A stretch of DNA of 64,000 nucleotides. Origin: Streptomyces sp. NBC_01351. Its GTDB lineage: Bacteria; Actinomycetota; Actinomycetes; Streptomycetales; Streptomycetaceae. Below are positions 25,395 to 33,235 of this stretch, piece by piece. A program made the translations under genes and the position numbers. How positions within the stretch are numbered: the first letter of the stretch is position 1; each line of letters opens with the position of its first letter. The stretch is from positions 8,065,501 through 8,129,500 of the forward strand of contig NZ_CP108356.1 in the NCBI RefSeq assembly GCF_036237315.1, given 5' to 3'. Below the pieces are notes generated by a model that saw nothing but the letters and a program-made list of their open reading frames with translations, ran no database searches and was not told the origin of the DNA.

Positions 25395-27020
25395 GGCCCT
25401 GTCTCACATTCGGTGGTGACGCAGAGTGGTGTAGGTCGTTGAGCTTGGTGTGGAGAACCTCAACGAGCTGGTGGCGACGGTGTTTTCGGGGATATCCCCG
25501 CTGGTCATCGAGGACGTGATCGATGAGCGTGACCGGGTTGTCGTGAGGGCACGGACTCCGGAGACGACCGCGGTCTGCCCGGTGTGTGGAGCATTGTCGG
25601 GACGAGTGCACGGTTATCACTGGCGGACTGTGACCGACCTTCCGATCGACGGGCGGCGGGTGGTGGTCCGTGTCCGAGTGCGGCGTCTGGTGTGTCCCAC
25701 TCGGGCTGTCGGCACACCTTCCGCGAGCAGTTGCCCGGGGTGTTGGAGCGTTACCAGCGGCGCACCGCTCGTCTGACCAGGCAGGTCAAGGCCGTGGTCA
25801 AGGAGTTAGCGGGCCGTGCGGGATCGCGTTTGCTGGCGATACTCGCGATGGGCCTGTCGCGTCACACGGCCCTGCGCACCCTGCTGCGCATCCCGTTGCC
25901 CACCGGGCGAGTGACCCGAGTGATCGGCGTCGACGATTTCGCCCTGCGCTGCCGGCACCGCTACGCCATCGTGGTAATCGACGCCGAGACCCATGAGCGG
26001 ATCGAGGTACTGCCGGACCGCACGGCCGGCACGCTGGAAGCGTGGCTGCGTCAGCATCCGGGCATCGAGGTTGTGTGCCGCGACGGCTCCTCGGCCTACG
26101 CCGAAGCCATCCGCCGGGCCCTGCCCGACGCAGTGCAGGTAGCCGACCGGTGGCACCTGTGGCACAACCTGTGCGAGGCCGCCCTGAGCGAGGTCAAGGC
26201 ACACAGCACCTGCTGGGCCACCGTGCTGGACTCACCGCTCTACGAAGGACCTCGCGCCCAGACCACGCTCGAACGCTGGCACCAGGTCCATGGCCTCCTC
26301 GAACAGCGAGTGAGCCTGCTCGAATGCGCCCGCCGCCTGCAACTGTCCCTGAACACCGTCAAACGCTACGCCCGCGCCGACCGGCCCGACGCATGCTCAG
26401 CGTCCCCAAATACCGCGCCAGCCTCGTCGACCCCTACCGCGAGTACCTGCGCAAACGTCGGGCCGAAGCCCCAGCCGTCGCCGTCAAGCAACTCTTCGAA
26501 GAGATCAAGGCGCTCGGCTTCACGGGCTGCCAGAATCTCCTGTACAAGTACATCAACCAAGGCCGGGCGGACGCCGACCGCAGCCACATCTCCCCGCGCA
26601 GGCTCGCCCGGATGCTTCTGACCAAGCCCGACAACCTCAAGGCCGGGCATCATGATCTCCTGGCCCGGCTCACCTCGGCCTGTCCCGAGATGACCGGCCT
26701 GGCGGCCGGCATCCGCGACTTCGCCAAACTCCTGACACCTCGTGAAGAGAACGGCGACGGGCTGTCTCGCTGGATCACGCAGGTCCGCACAACCGATCTG
26801 CCCCACCTGCAAGCCTTTACCCGAGGCCTGGACCGCGACCGTGCCGCCGTGATCGCCGCGCTCACACTTCCCTACAGCAACGGCCCCACCGAAGGCGTCA
26901 ACACCAAGACCAAGCGGATCGCTCGACAAATGCACGGACGAGCAGGCTTCAACCTGCTCCGCCACCGCATCCTCCTCGGATAACGACACGTTCCGTCACC
27001 ACCGAATGTGAGACAGGGCC
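25395..27020 (+). mobile_element. complete ISL3-family insertion sequence with target duplication
   Basis: 1626 bp bounded by perfect 27-bp terminal inverted repeats (25395-25421 and 26994-27020). The 8-bp duplication AATCGTTC directly abuts both ends (25387-25394 and 27021-27028), the size made by ISL3 elements. The termini are intact but the transposase is frameshifted, so it can move only with help from another copy. Confidence 0.95.
25450..26983 (+). pseudogene. ISL3 transposase, two frameshifts
   Basis: Three collinear pieces: MENLNELVATVFSGISPLVIEDV...CPVCGALSGRVHGYHWRTVTDLP...RRLVCPTR (zinc-binding N-terminus); then, after loss of one G near 25704, ERYQRRTARLTRQVKAVVKELAGRAGSRLLA...GVDDFALR...VVCRDGSSAYAEAIRRALPDAVQVADRWHLWHNL; then, after a second shift near 26391, MLSVPKYRASLVDPYREYLRKRR...GLRTYNEGPTEGVNTKTKRIARQMHGRAGFNLLRHRILL-type end. 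The DDE core is otherwise intact, so decay is recent. Confidence 0.88.
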
Positions 27021-27109
27021 AATCGTTCGGTGTGACGCCGACGGGGAGCTGGTGTGCCCATGGGCCTGGCTGCGCTCTCTCGGCTTCGTGTCCGCATCTG
27101 CATCGCTCT

Positions 27110-27586
27110 TCAGGCCGGCCAGCTGACCTGCCCACTTTTGACCTGGAGTACATCCGGAACCGCGGCTTCGCAGAACCTGAGGAATCCGACCCTGACCGCG
27201 CCATCGCCGAGCAAGTGCGGTTCGTGAGCCCTTTCGGCCAGCCAGCAGAGCAGCTCGCCGATCTTTTTGAACTCGTCGGGATGGATCTCCTGTCGGGACG
27301 TCAGCGACCAGCCCTTCCACGGCGGGTCCGCGCGAGGGGCCAGTGTCGAGCAGAGCGCACCACCCACCCGAGATGCCGCGCCCTGCTCGGCCAGGAGCGG
27401 GTGGGGGTCGTCTTCGATCATCGGGATCCCCGAGTCGTCTTCCACCACGAACGGGAACTCGGTGACGATGGAAAGGCATTCCGGTTGGGGCCCGATCCCC
27501 AGATGCCAGCTCAGCTCAGCGAGCTCCATCTCGGAGATCTCGTCCCGCAGGTCGACGGCAATCATCAGCTCATGGAAATCACTCAC
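27110..27586 (-). CDS. conserved Streptomyces protein of unknown function
   Basis: 158 aa (VSDFHELMIAVDLRDEISEMELAELSWHLGIGPQPECLSIVTEFPFVVEDDSGIPMIEDDPHPLLAEQGAA...GWSLTSRQEIHPDEFKKIGELLCWLAERA...VGFLRFCEAAVPDVLQ). Soluble alpha/beta protein resembling a common Streptomyces hypothetical. GTG 27586 is chosen because TAGAGT lies 7 nt upstream, a leaderless arrangement; the frame is open 49 codons further. Confidence 0.7.
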   Translation of the reverse strand: MSDFHELMIAVDLRDEISEMELAELSWHLGIGPQPECLSIVTEFPFVVEDDSGIPMIEDDPHPLLAEQGAASRVGGALCSTLAPRADPPWKGWSLTSRQEIHPDEFKKIGELLCWLAERAHEPHLLGDGAVRVGFLRFCEAAVPDVLQVKSGQVSWPA

Positions 27587-27676
27587 CCGGTGAACTCTAT
27601 GGCCGACCACCGACAATGCGATCGGCGCCGACAGCTCGGTCAACTCCAAGGCGACGTACGCGAGGCGATCGCGTGA

Positions 27677-27898
27677 ACGAGCGCGCGCCACGGCAGCAAG
27701 GCCAACCACACCCTGGCGGGAATGCGGCAGCACATCGCAGACCAGCTCGAAGCCGATCGTGCCCTCGGCCTACGAACGTACTTGGAAGGCTTGGCCTCCA
27801 GCCACCGCGACGACGACCCCAACGGATGGGCAGGCGTGGCGTACAGCGCATGGGCTGCCGACGAACCCTTGTGCCCAGGATCTTTCATCCGCCCCTAG
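27677..27898 (+). pseudogene. C-terminal remnant of a hypothetical protein
   Basis: The frame reads TSARHGSKANHTLAGMRQHIADQLEADRALGLRTYLEGLASSHRDDDPNGWAGVAYSAWA...GSFIRP-stop, with coherent coding character but no matching N-terminus; a stop sits just upstream. It could instead be a 58-aa gene from ATG 27722. Family not identified. Confidence 0.4.
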
Positions 27899-28057
27899 TG
27901 GGCCAGCACCGCGCGAGGGTCCCACGCGTGGCGCGGGCACCGGATGCGAGCTGGCGCAGATCACTCAGCGCGAGGCCCATCGGGGCTCGTCCGCGAATGC
28001 CCGACACCCGAACATGCGAGCTCACCAGTCTCGCGGCCAAAGACCACGGGCCTCGCT

Positions 28058-28687
28058 CTAGCGGAGGCGGGCCAGCAAGTGGGCGTCGAGGAAGCCCCGC
28101 TCCGAGGCCGGCTCGTGGAGCAGTCGGGCGAACGTGACGAGCCCGGCCCCGGCCAGCAGCTCGGCGAACCGGTCCGCGGGCCAGCTGTAGGCGGGCGTCA
28201 CCTTGTGGTCGAAGCAAACAGGCTCTGATCCGTCGGTCGCGAAGAACGAGGCCAGGAGCAGGCCCCCGGGTGCCAGGACACGCGCCTGCTCGGCGAGCAG
28301 CGCGGGTAGTTCCCCAGGAGGGGTGTGGATCATCGAGTAGCGGGCCAGCACCCCGCCGAGCGCGCCGTCCTCGACCGGCAGGGCCTCCATCCGCGCCTCC
28401 TCGAACTGCAGCGCCGGATGGGCCCGCCGGGCGTGGTCGACCATGGCCGGGGAGAGGTCGAGCCCGAAGGCGTCCAGCCCCAGGTCGTGCAGCATGGCCG
28501 TCAGATGTCCGGGCCCGCAGCCGACGTCTGCCGCCCGTAGGTTCCCCGTCCCGCGCACCAGCTCGGCGAAGGTGCCGATCATGGCACGCGCGAACGGCTC
28601 TTTTTCCAACCGATCGGCAAACAACGACGCATACAGCTCGACGACCCCGTCGTAGCCCGCCCTGGTCTTGTTCAGGTGCTCCATCAC
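28058..28687 (-). CDS. class I SAM-dependent methyltransferase (copy 2)
   Basis: 209 aa, roughly 85-90% identical by eye to the gene at 55-684, with the same motif I (DVGCGPGH) and C-terminus. GTG 28687 aligns exactly with the ATG of copy 1 and keeps the same upstream gggtgttagcttccttccc, including the -10-like TAGCTT. Orientation is inverted relative to copy 1. Confidence 0.88.
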   Translation of the reverse strand: MMEHLNKTRAGYDGVVELYASLFADRLEKEPFARAMIGTFAELVRGTGNLRAADVGCGPGHLTAMLHDLGLDAFGLDLSPAMVDHARRAHPALQFEEARMEALPVEDGALGGVLARYSMIHTPPGELPALLAEQARVLAPGGLLLASFFATDGSEPVCFDHKVTPAYSWPADRFAELLAGAGLVTFARLLHEPASERGFLDAHLLARLR

Positions 28688-29141
28688 GGGAAGGAAGCTA
28701 ACACCCCGTTCGCAGCAGCTTTTCGGCCCGGTGCCGAATCCCGCCCCTGGAAACGGCCTGTCCCGTCACATGATCACGGGACAGGTCCTGGACTCCGTGA
28801 TCGTTTTCGGCTGTCAACTCACGGCCGGCACCGCATGACGGGGCCGGCCCATACGACGGGCGAAGAGCTGCCGGTGCGCGCGTTCGAAGCGGACGACCTG
28901 CCGGGCCCAGCCCGTCCTCGACGAGATAAGCGCCAAGTTCGGCCGGACCCTCGTCCGCCCGGCCGGCGCCTACGCAAAGAGAGCTGAAGCCGGTCAGAGG
29001 GGGCTCGCGGTCCCGCAGAGCCGGCGACGGCGAACTGAGCTGAGACGTCGGCTGGGTGGGCGGCGGGCGGAGAGTCGGTCGACCGTGCCCGTGGGCAGCG
29101 TGATCACAGTTGTCGTGCTGGACGCGGCTGGATGAGGGGCC
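28688..29141. other. intergenic region with a palindrome, no gene
   Basis: Contains a perfect 10-bp inverted repeat (28757-28766 and 28776-28785, 9-nt loop). The rest shows no gene. Confidence 0.5.
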
Positions 29142-29948
29142 TCATCGGTACAGGCAGCAGTACAAAACCGCCGGGTAGGTCGCGGTGAACGACCAGAAGA
29201 ACGTGTTCAGTCCCATCAGGTAGGCGTTTCCCGCGTGGAATGCGACGCCAAGCAGCAGGATCGGCCCGACCGCGTACGGCGGCGCGAAGAGGACCAGCGG
29301 GAAGGTGCACTCCCAGGCGATCACCGAGCGGGCCAGCGCGGTCGACAGGGCCGGCCGGGTCGCCAGCAGGTGACCGAGGTGGGAATGGCCGTAGATGGCG
29401 GTTTGGAAGATGCCAGGCAAGTAGGTCCCGTCCCGCCAGCCACGGGCAGACGCCTTCGCAACCCCGGAGACGAAGTACGACAGGCATGACTGCAGCGCGA
29501 CGAACCACAGCCCAGCCACAACCGCGGTCTTGGTGTCCACGATGGCCACCAGGCTCAGGGCGGCGACGATGAGCCAGGCCATTTGGTCTGCGCCGTCCAG
29601 ACCGTAGTTGCTGCGTAGGTAGAACGTGACGGTGACGAAGGCCAGCGGCAGCAGCAGCCAGGGGCTGCTGGTCAGGCTGAGCGGCGCCACCAGCACGGCG
29701 ACGGCCAAGGCGATCCGGCCGCTGATCAGCACCAGTACATTGGGATAGCCAAGGAGGGTGCCCAGCACGCGACCGGTCCATCCGCTGACGAGCCAGGCGT
29801 GCCGCAGGCTGCCGACGGGCCAGGACAGCAGTCCGCTGTTGCTGAGGATGCGGCGCGCGACCAGGTACTCCAGGTTGGCGAGCAGGATCGAGATGGCGGC
29901 GAGCTTCGCCACAAGCGCGGCGACGACGTATGGGTCAGACAGGGTCAT
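29142..29948 (-). CDS. HTTM/SdpB-like multi-pass membrane protein
   Basis: 268 aa, about seven membrane helices. The WPVGSLRHAWLVSGW segment, YLRSNYGLDGADQM, SYFVSGVAKASARGWRDGTYLPGIFQTAIYGH (YxxSGxAKxxxxxWRDG) and ECTFPLVLF match HTTM (vitamin K carboxylase-related) membrane proteins, the family that includes SdpB of the Bacillus sporulation-delaying toxin system. SdpB takes part in maturing SdpC; a similar role here is inferred. ATG overlaps the upstream stop by 4 nt. Third gene of a three-gene operon. Confidence 0.75.
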   Translation of the reverse strand: MTLSDPYVVAALVAKLAAISILLANLEYLVARRILSNSGLLSWPVGSLRHAWLVSGWTGRVLGTLLGYPNVLVLISGRIALAVAVLVAPLSLTSSPWLLLPLAFVTVTFYLRSNYGLDGADQMAWLIVAALSLVAIVDTKTAVVAGLWFVALQSCLSYFVSGVAKASARGWRDGTYLPGIFQTAIYGHSHLGHLLATRPALSTALARSVIAWECTFPLVLFAPPYAVGPILLLGVAFHAGNAYLMGLNTFFWSFTATYPAVLYCCLYR

Positions 29949-30439
29949 AGGGCGTGGAACCGTGACACGAACAGAGGTTTCGGGTCCGGTTGCCGGGCGT
30001 TGCCGCTGGAGTCCATCAGCAGGAAGCGGGTCGCGACCGGTGATGTGGTCCGGGGCTGGCAGGAGACATGCGAGAGCAGGCTCAGGTAGGGGACGGTGAA
30101 CTCCTGTACCTGTTCGCCGGCATCGAGGAGAATTGACAGCTCTTGGACGATGTCGAACAGGGCCTTGTTCGCGCGCCGGTCTGGGTTCCAGGCGAAGGCG
30201 AACCAGGGGCGCCGGCGGATCGGTTGGATCTCCGTCCACAGTGCCGTGGCGCCGTCGTCGTATCGGTCTTGGTAGAGCAGATTGATGTCCCGCTGCCCGG
30301 GCGTCGGCGCGAAGAACCTCCACGTCGGCACCAGCATGAAGACGTCGACCGACCGGAGCGGCTGGCGCACGGCCGGCAGGTACACCGCCACGGACGCAGC
30401 GAACCAGACCGCGAACACCGCGACTAGGGCGGACGTCAC
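29945..30439 (-). CDS. small membrane-anchored SdpA/DUF5819-like protein
   Basis: 164 aa. N-terminal helix about 4-24 then a soluble domain with VPTWRFFAPTPGQRDINLLYQDR. Small proteins with a W-x-FF-x-P motif after one helix are the usual partners of HTTM proteins (SdpA and the DUF5819 group); I cannot tell which from sequence. GTG overlaps the upstream stop and its own stop overlaps the HTTM start, so all three proteins are coupled. Confidence 0.65.
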   Translation of the reverse strand: MTSALVAVFAVWFAASVAVYLPAVRQPLRSVDVFMLVPTWRFFAPTPGQRDINLLYQDRYDDGATALWTEIQPIRRRPWFAFAWNPDRRANKALFDIVQELSILLDAGEQVQEFTVPYLSLLSHVSCQPRTTSPVATRFLLMDSSGNARQPDPKPLFVSRFHAL

Positions 30440-31227
30440 GAAGGCCGTCCTTGCTGTTCCAGCAGCAGCCGTCGGCGGATGGCGAGCAACTCTTGGGCGG
30501 GGACCGACGGGTCGAGGTCCCCGACCTGTTCGTCGGTCAGGCGGGTGGCGTCGTCCTCAGCCATGACCGCGACGATCACGGCGGTGCCGACGATTGCGGC
30601 CCCGGCCATGACGGCCAGGGCCGCGGCACCGGCGACGAAGTAGGTCGTGTGCGAGCACCCCAAGTCGGGGCTGACGTTCTGGACGACCCTCTCGTCGCTC
30701 AGGTTGTCCAGGGCGGCCTGCTCGGCGGCCGTCAGCGGCGGCGACATCTGCACTACGACGCCTTCGAGTTCGTCCGAGCAGTCGTCCCGGAAGAACTCGA
30801 CAAGGGTCAGGCCATCTGCGTCCAGTCGGCCCCCCTTGTATGGGAAGGAGAATGCGACCAGGTCGACCCCGCGGTTCAGCAGGATGCCCTTGCTCAGTTC
30901 GGTCCCGCCGTATCGGATGGACGCAAATACGTCGGAGTCCACGAGCATCTGGGCGTAGACCGTGTCGGAGAGGGGTGCTGACCGTGCCGGTTCGGAGCCG
31001 TACTTGGCCATCAGCCGGTCGACACTGTCCCGGTTGCCGCGGGCTGCCGCGCGGACGTCGTCCAGTACCCCAGAGCCCTTCCGGGCGACGAAGACGGCCA
31101 GCGATCCCGGCGCCCCGATCCCCGAGGTGCCGCTCCCGTCGATGATCTCCATCCTGGACGTGCGCTGAGGTCGGGCCTCCTGCTCCAGGACGGTGCTGTA
31201 GAGCGGATGCTGATTCCCGTCGACCAT
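30436..31227 (-). CDS. candidate peptide-toxin precursor with a hydrophobic segment
   Basis: 263 aa, first gene of the HTTM operon. No N-terminal signal peptide. Residues 1-190 are soluble (Cys150); then Cys191 and a 28-residue Ala/Val/Gly hydrophobic segment (about 196-223), followed by an acidic-to-basic tail with the helix VPAQELLAIRRRLLLE. The position matches SdpC, whose hydrophobic C-terminal part becomes the toxin, but sequence similarity to SdpC is weak, so this is inference. AAGGGGTAGG precedes ATG 31227. Confidence 0.6.
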   Translation of the reverse strand: MVDGNQHPLYSTVLEQEARPQRTSRMEIIDGSGTSGIGAPGSLAVFVARKGSGVLDDVRAAARGNRDSVDRLMAKYGSEPARSAPLSDTVYAQMLVDSDVFASIRYGGTELSKGILLNRGVDLVAFSFPYKGGRLDADGLTLVEFFRDDCSDELEGVVVQMSPPLTAAEQAALDNLSDERVVQNVSPDLGCSHTTYFVAGAAALAVMAGAAIVGTAVIVAVMAEDDATRLTDEQVGDLDPSVPAQELLAIRRRLLLEQQGRPS

Positions 31228-31254
31228 GTCCTACCCCTTCCGGCTGGAATGATC

Positions 31255-31283
31255 AACGTAGCGACGCTCTGTGCAGCGGACAA
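31255..31283 (-). promoter_or_regulatory. promoter of the HTTM/precursor operon
   Basis: On the minus strand TTGTCC (31283-31278), a 17-nt spacer and TACGTT (31260-31255). The implied 5' leader is about 20 nt, ending in the GGGGTAGG site before ATG 31227. Confidence 0.5.
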
Positions 31284-32003
31284 AGCATTCCAGACTTGAT
31301 TGCTCCGTTCGGCCTCCTGTATGTGCCCTGATGAGGACTGATCTTGTGGGTCGTCTCGACGACCAGGGTGGAACGGGCCTGCGAAACGACCTGCTGGCTG
31401 TCGTCTCGGACGCGTACACGTGGATGGGACCAGGTAGCTGCTTCACCTGGAAATTTCCCCAGGTTTCAGCGAAGTGAAGGACCTCGGCAACCCGCTCATC
31501 CTGACAAGCTACCCGGACTTCCCAGCCCCGGTGGGAGGGACGGAGGCGAGCCCGGCATTCGACCGGGGCGTGGTGGTCGTCTGGCTCCTTGCTCACGGCA
31601 AGCTCGCCGGGCCGAGCGTGCCGCGCTCGTCCACGGTGGTCGCGTCTGGTGACCGAAGTTGCCTTCCTTGCCCCCGGCGGCGGCCGCCCTCGCCGTCGGC
31701 CCTCGAACCGGTGGTCGAGCTGCTGCCGGTTGAGGTCAGTATCCGCATGACGCGCCATCGGGCCGCTGCTGCCCTGGTGCCGGCTACGACGTTCGAGACG
31801 ATCGGCGCCACCGCGACCGTGGCGCACGCGGATGGACGCGGCAGGGGCGGTGAACGCAGGCCGAACTCCCGTACCGGCGAGCACCCGCCCCGGGCAGGTC
31901 CGGGCCGTGCCGCCCGCCCGGAAAAACCACGGGCCGCCACGCCACACCGCCCGCTACGATCGGGGCCCTCACCTTGATCACGGCGGTCCGACGGAGGCAC
32001 GCG
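31284..32003. other. long intergenic region, no confident gene
   Basis: A 48-codon frame (31331-31477) is followed by a frame starting at an overlapping GTG (31474), but neither resembles a known protein and codon bias is poor after about 31650. The far end (31960-32003) holds the upstream region of the RNA-ligase operon. Confidence 0.4.
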
Positions 32004-32219
32004 ATGGCACAGGCCCCCGAGCGGACCCCTGACGGCAAGATGTCCTTCCACATTCCCGAACTGCGCTGTGTGCTCGACGCCGACCTCGCGGAAGGTCGTC
32101 AGCCGGACACCGTCTTCCTCACCGGCGACGCGCGCCCTAACAACGTGCCGCTGTGGTCGCACCCCGACAACCGGCTGCCCGAACACCACCAGCACGGCGG
32201 CGGTCGGCATGGCGGCTGA
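32004..32219 (+). CDS. small His-rich protein coupled to the RNA ligase
   Basis: 71 aa: MAQAPERTPDGKMSFHIP then ELRCVLDADLAEGRQPDTVFLTGDARPNN, and a tail LPEHHQHGGGRHGG rich in His. GGAGG lies 7 nt before ATG. Its last 11 nt overlap the ligase start, so both are made together. No family recognised. The His cluster could bind metal. Confidence 0.55.
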   Translation: MAQAPERTPDGKMSFHIPELRCVLDADLAEGRQPDTVFLTGDARPNNVPLWSHPDNRLPEHHQHGGGRHGG

Positions 32220-33234
32220 CAGCGGTTGGTCGCCGTACCCCAAGATCCCCTCCCGGGTCCGGCTGGGCGAGGCGCGGGCGGCCCGGGAGTGGGTCGCGTT
32301 GGAGAAGGTGCACGGTGCGAACTTCGCCGTCGTGTGCGACAGGGCAGGGGCACGCCCGGCCAAGCGCCGTGAACTGCTCGGCGAGAGCGGGCTCGACGAC
32401 TTCTTCGGCGTGGGACGGATCTGGCCGGCCCTGGCCGTCGCTGCGGACCGCTGCGCCGCCGCCCTGCGCCGCGCGTACGGTACCCATCCCTCGGCGCCGG
32501 TCACGGTCTACGGCGAACTGGCCGGCGGGCGCTACCCGCACCCGGACGTGCCGCCCACGCCGGGTACGGAGCCGGTGCAGACTGGCGTCTGGTACGCGCC
32601 GGGGCTGCTCTGGCTGCCGTTCGACGCCACGGTCGAGACGGCCGGGGGCGCCACCCGCTGGGTCGGCGATCGGACGCTGCGGCAGGCCGCCGACGCCGCG
32701 GGCCTGTACTGCGCCCCGCTCATCGCGCGCGGGACGCTCGCCCAAGTGCAGGAGCGGATGCCGGTGTTCCCGACCCGGGTGCCGGCCCTGCTGGGTCTGC
32801 CCGAACTGCCCGGCAACCTCGCGGAGGGGCTCGTCGTCAAGCCCGCAGAGGAGTGGGGGACCCCCGACGGCACCGGCCCTGCCGCGCGCCCGGTGGCCAA
32901 GTTCAAGCACCCCGCCTTCGCCGAGGACGAGCGCTTCGACGGCTCGCGCCCGTACCGGCCGCCGGCCGAAGGCGCGGCGGGGGTGCCCGGCTGGCTCCTC
33001 CGCCAAGTCGCCGCGCTGCTCACCCCGGCCCGGGCGGCGGCCGCCGTCAGCAAGCTGGGCCCGCGCACCCCGGCCGAGGAGGTCGCCGCCGAGATCGCCC
33101 GGGACGCGGTCGAGGAGGCCGCCGAGGCCCTCGGAGGCCTCGACGACGGCCTCGCCCCGGCCCTGGAGCGGGCGCTGCACGCCGGCGCGCTCGCACTCGC
33201 CCGCTTCGACGCAGCCGACCGCCGGGCCCCGTGA
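32209..33234 (+). CDS. RNA ligase, Rnl2/DRB0094-like nucleotidyltransferase
   Basis: 341 aa. The covalent nucleotidyltransferase motifs are all visible: motif I EKVHG with adenylated Lys33, motif III-like YGELAGG (Glu103), motif IV EGLVVKP (206-212) and motif V KFKHPAF (Lys231, Lys233). A helical C-terminal domain of about 100 residues follows. Expected to seal RNA ends after AMP transfer from ATP. Overlaps the small upstream gene. Confidence 0.85.
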   Translation: MAADSGWSPYPKIPSRVRLGEARAAREWVALEKVHGANFAVVCDRAGARPAKRRELLGESGLDDFFGVGRIWPALAVAADRCAAALRRAYGTHPSAPVTVYGELAGGRYPHPDVPPTPGTEPVQTGVWYAPGLLWLPFDATVETAGGATRWVGDRTLRQAADAAGLYCAPLIARGTLAQVQERMPVFPTRVPALLGLPELPGNLAEGLVVKPAEEWGTPDGTGPAARPVAKFKHPAFAEDERFDGSRPYRPPAEGAAGVPGWLLRQVAALLTPARAAAAVSKLGPRTPAEEVAAEIARDAVEEAAEALGGLDDGLAPALERALHAGALALARFDAADRRAP

Positions 33235-33235
33235 T

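Noticed and set aside
30436..31227. Precursor-like protein named as SdpC
   Set aside because: It lacks the signal peptide and the F.GLLFGQG-type motif of SdpC; only position and a hydrophobic segment agree.
31331..31977. Two short overlapping plus-strand frames (48 and 167 codons)
   Set aside because: The GTGA overlap looks gene-like, but neither product resembles a known protein, no ribosome site is present and bias is poor.
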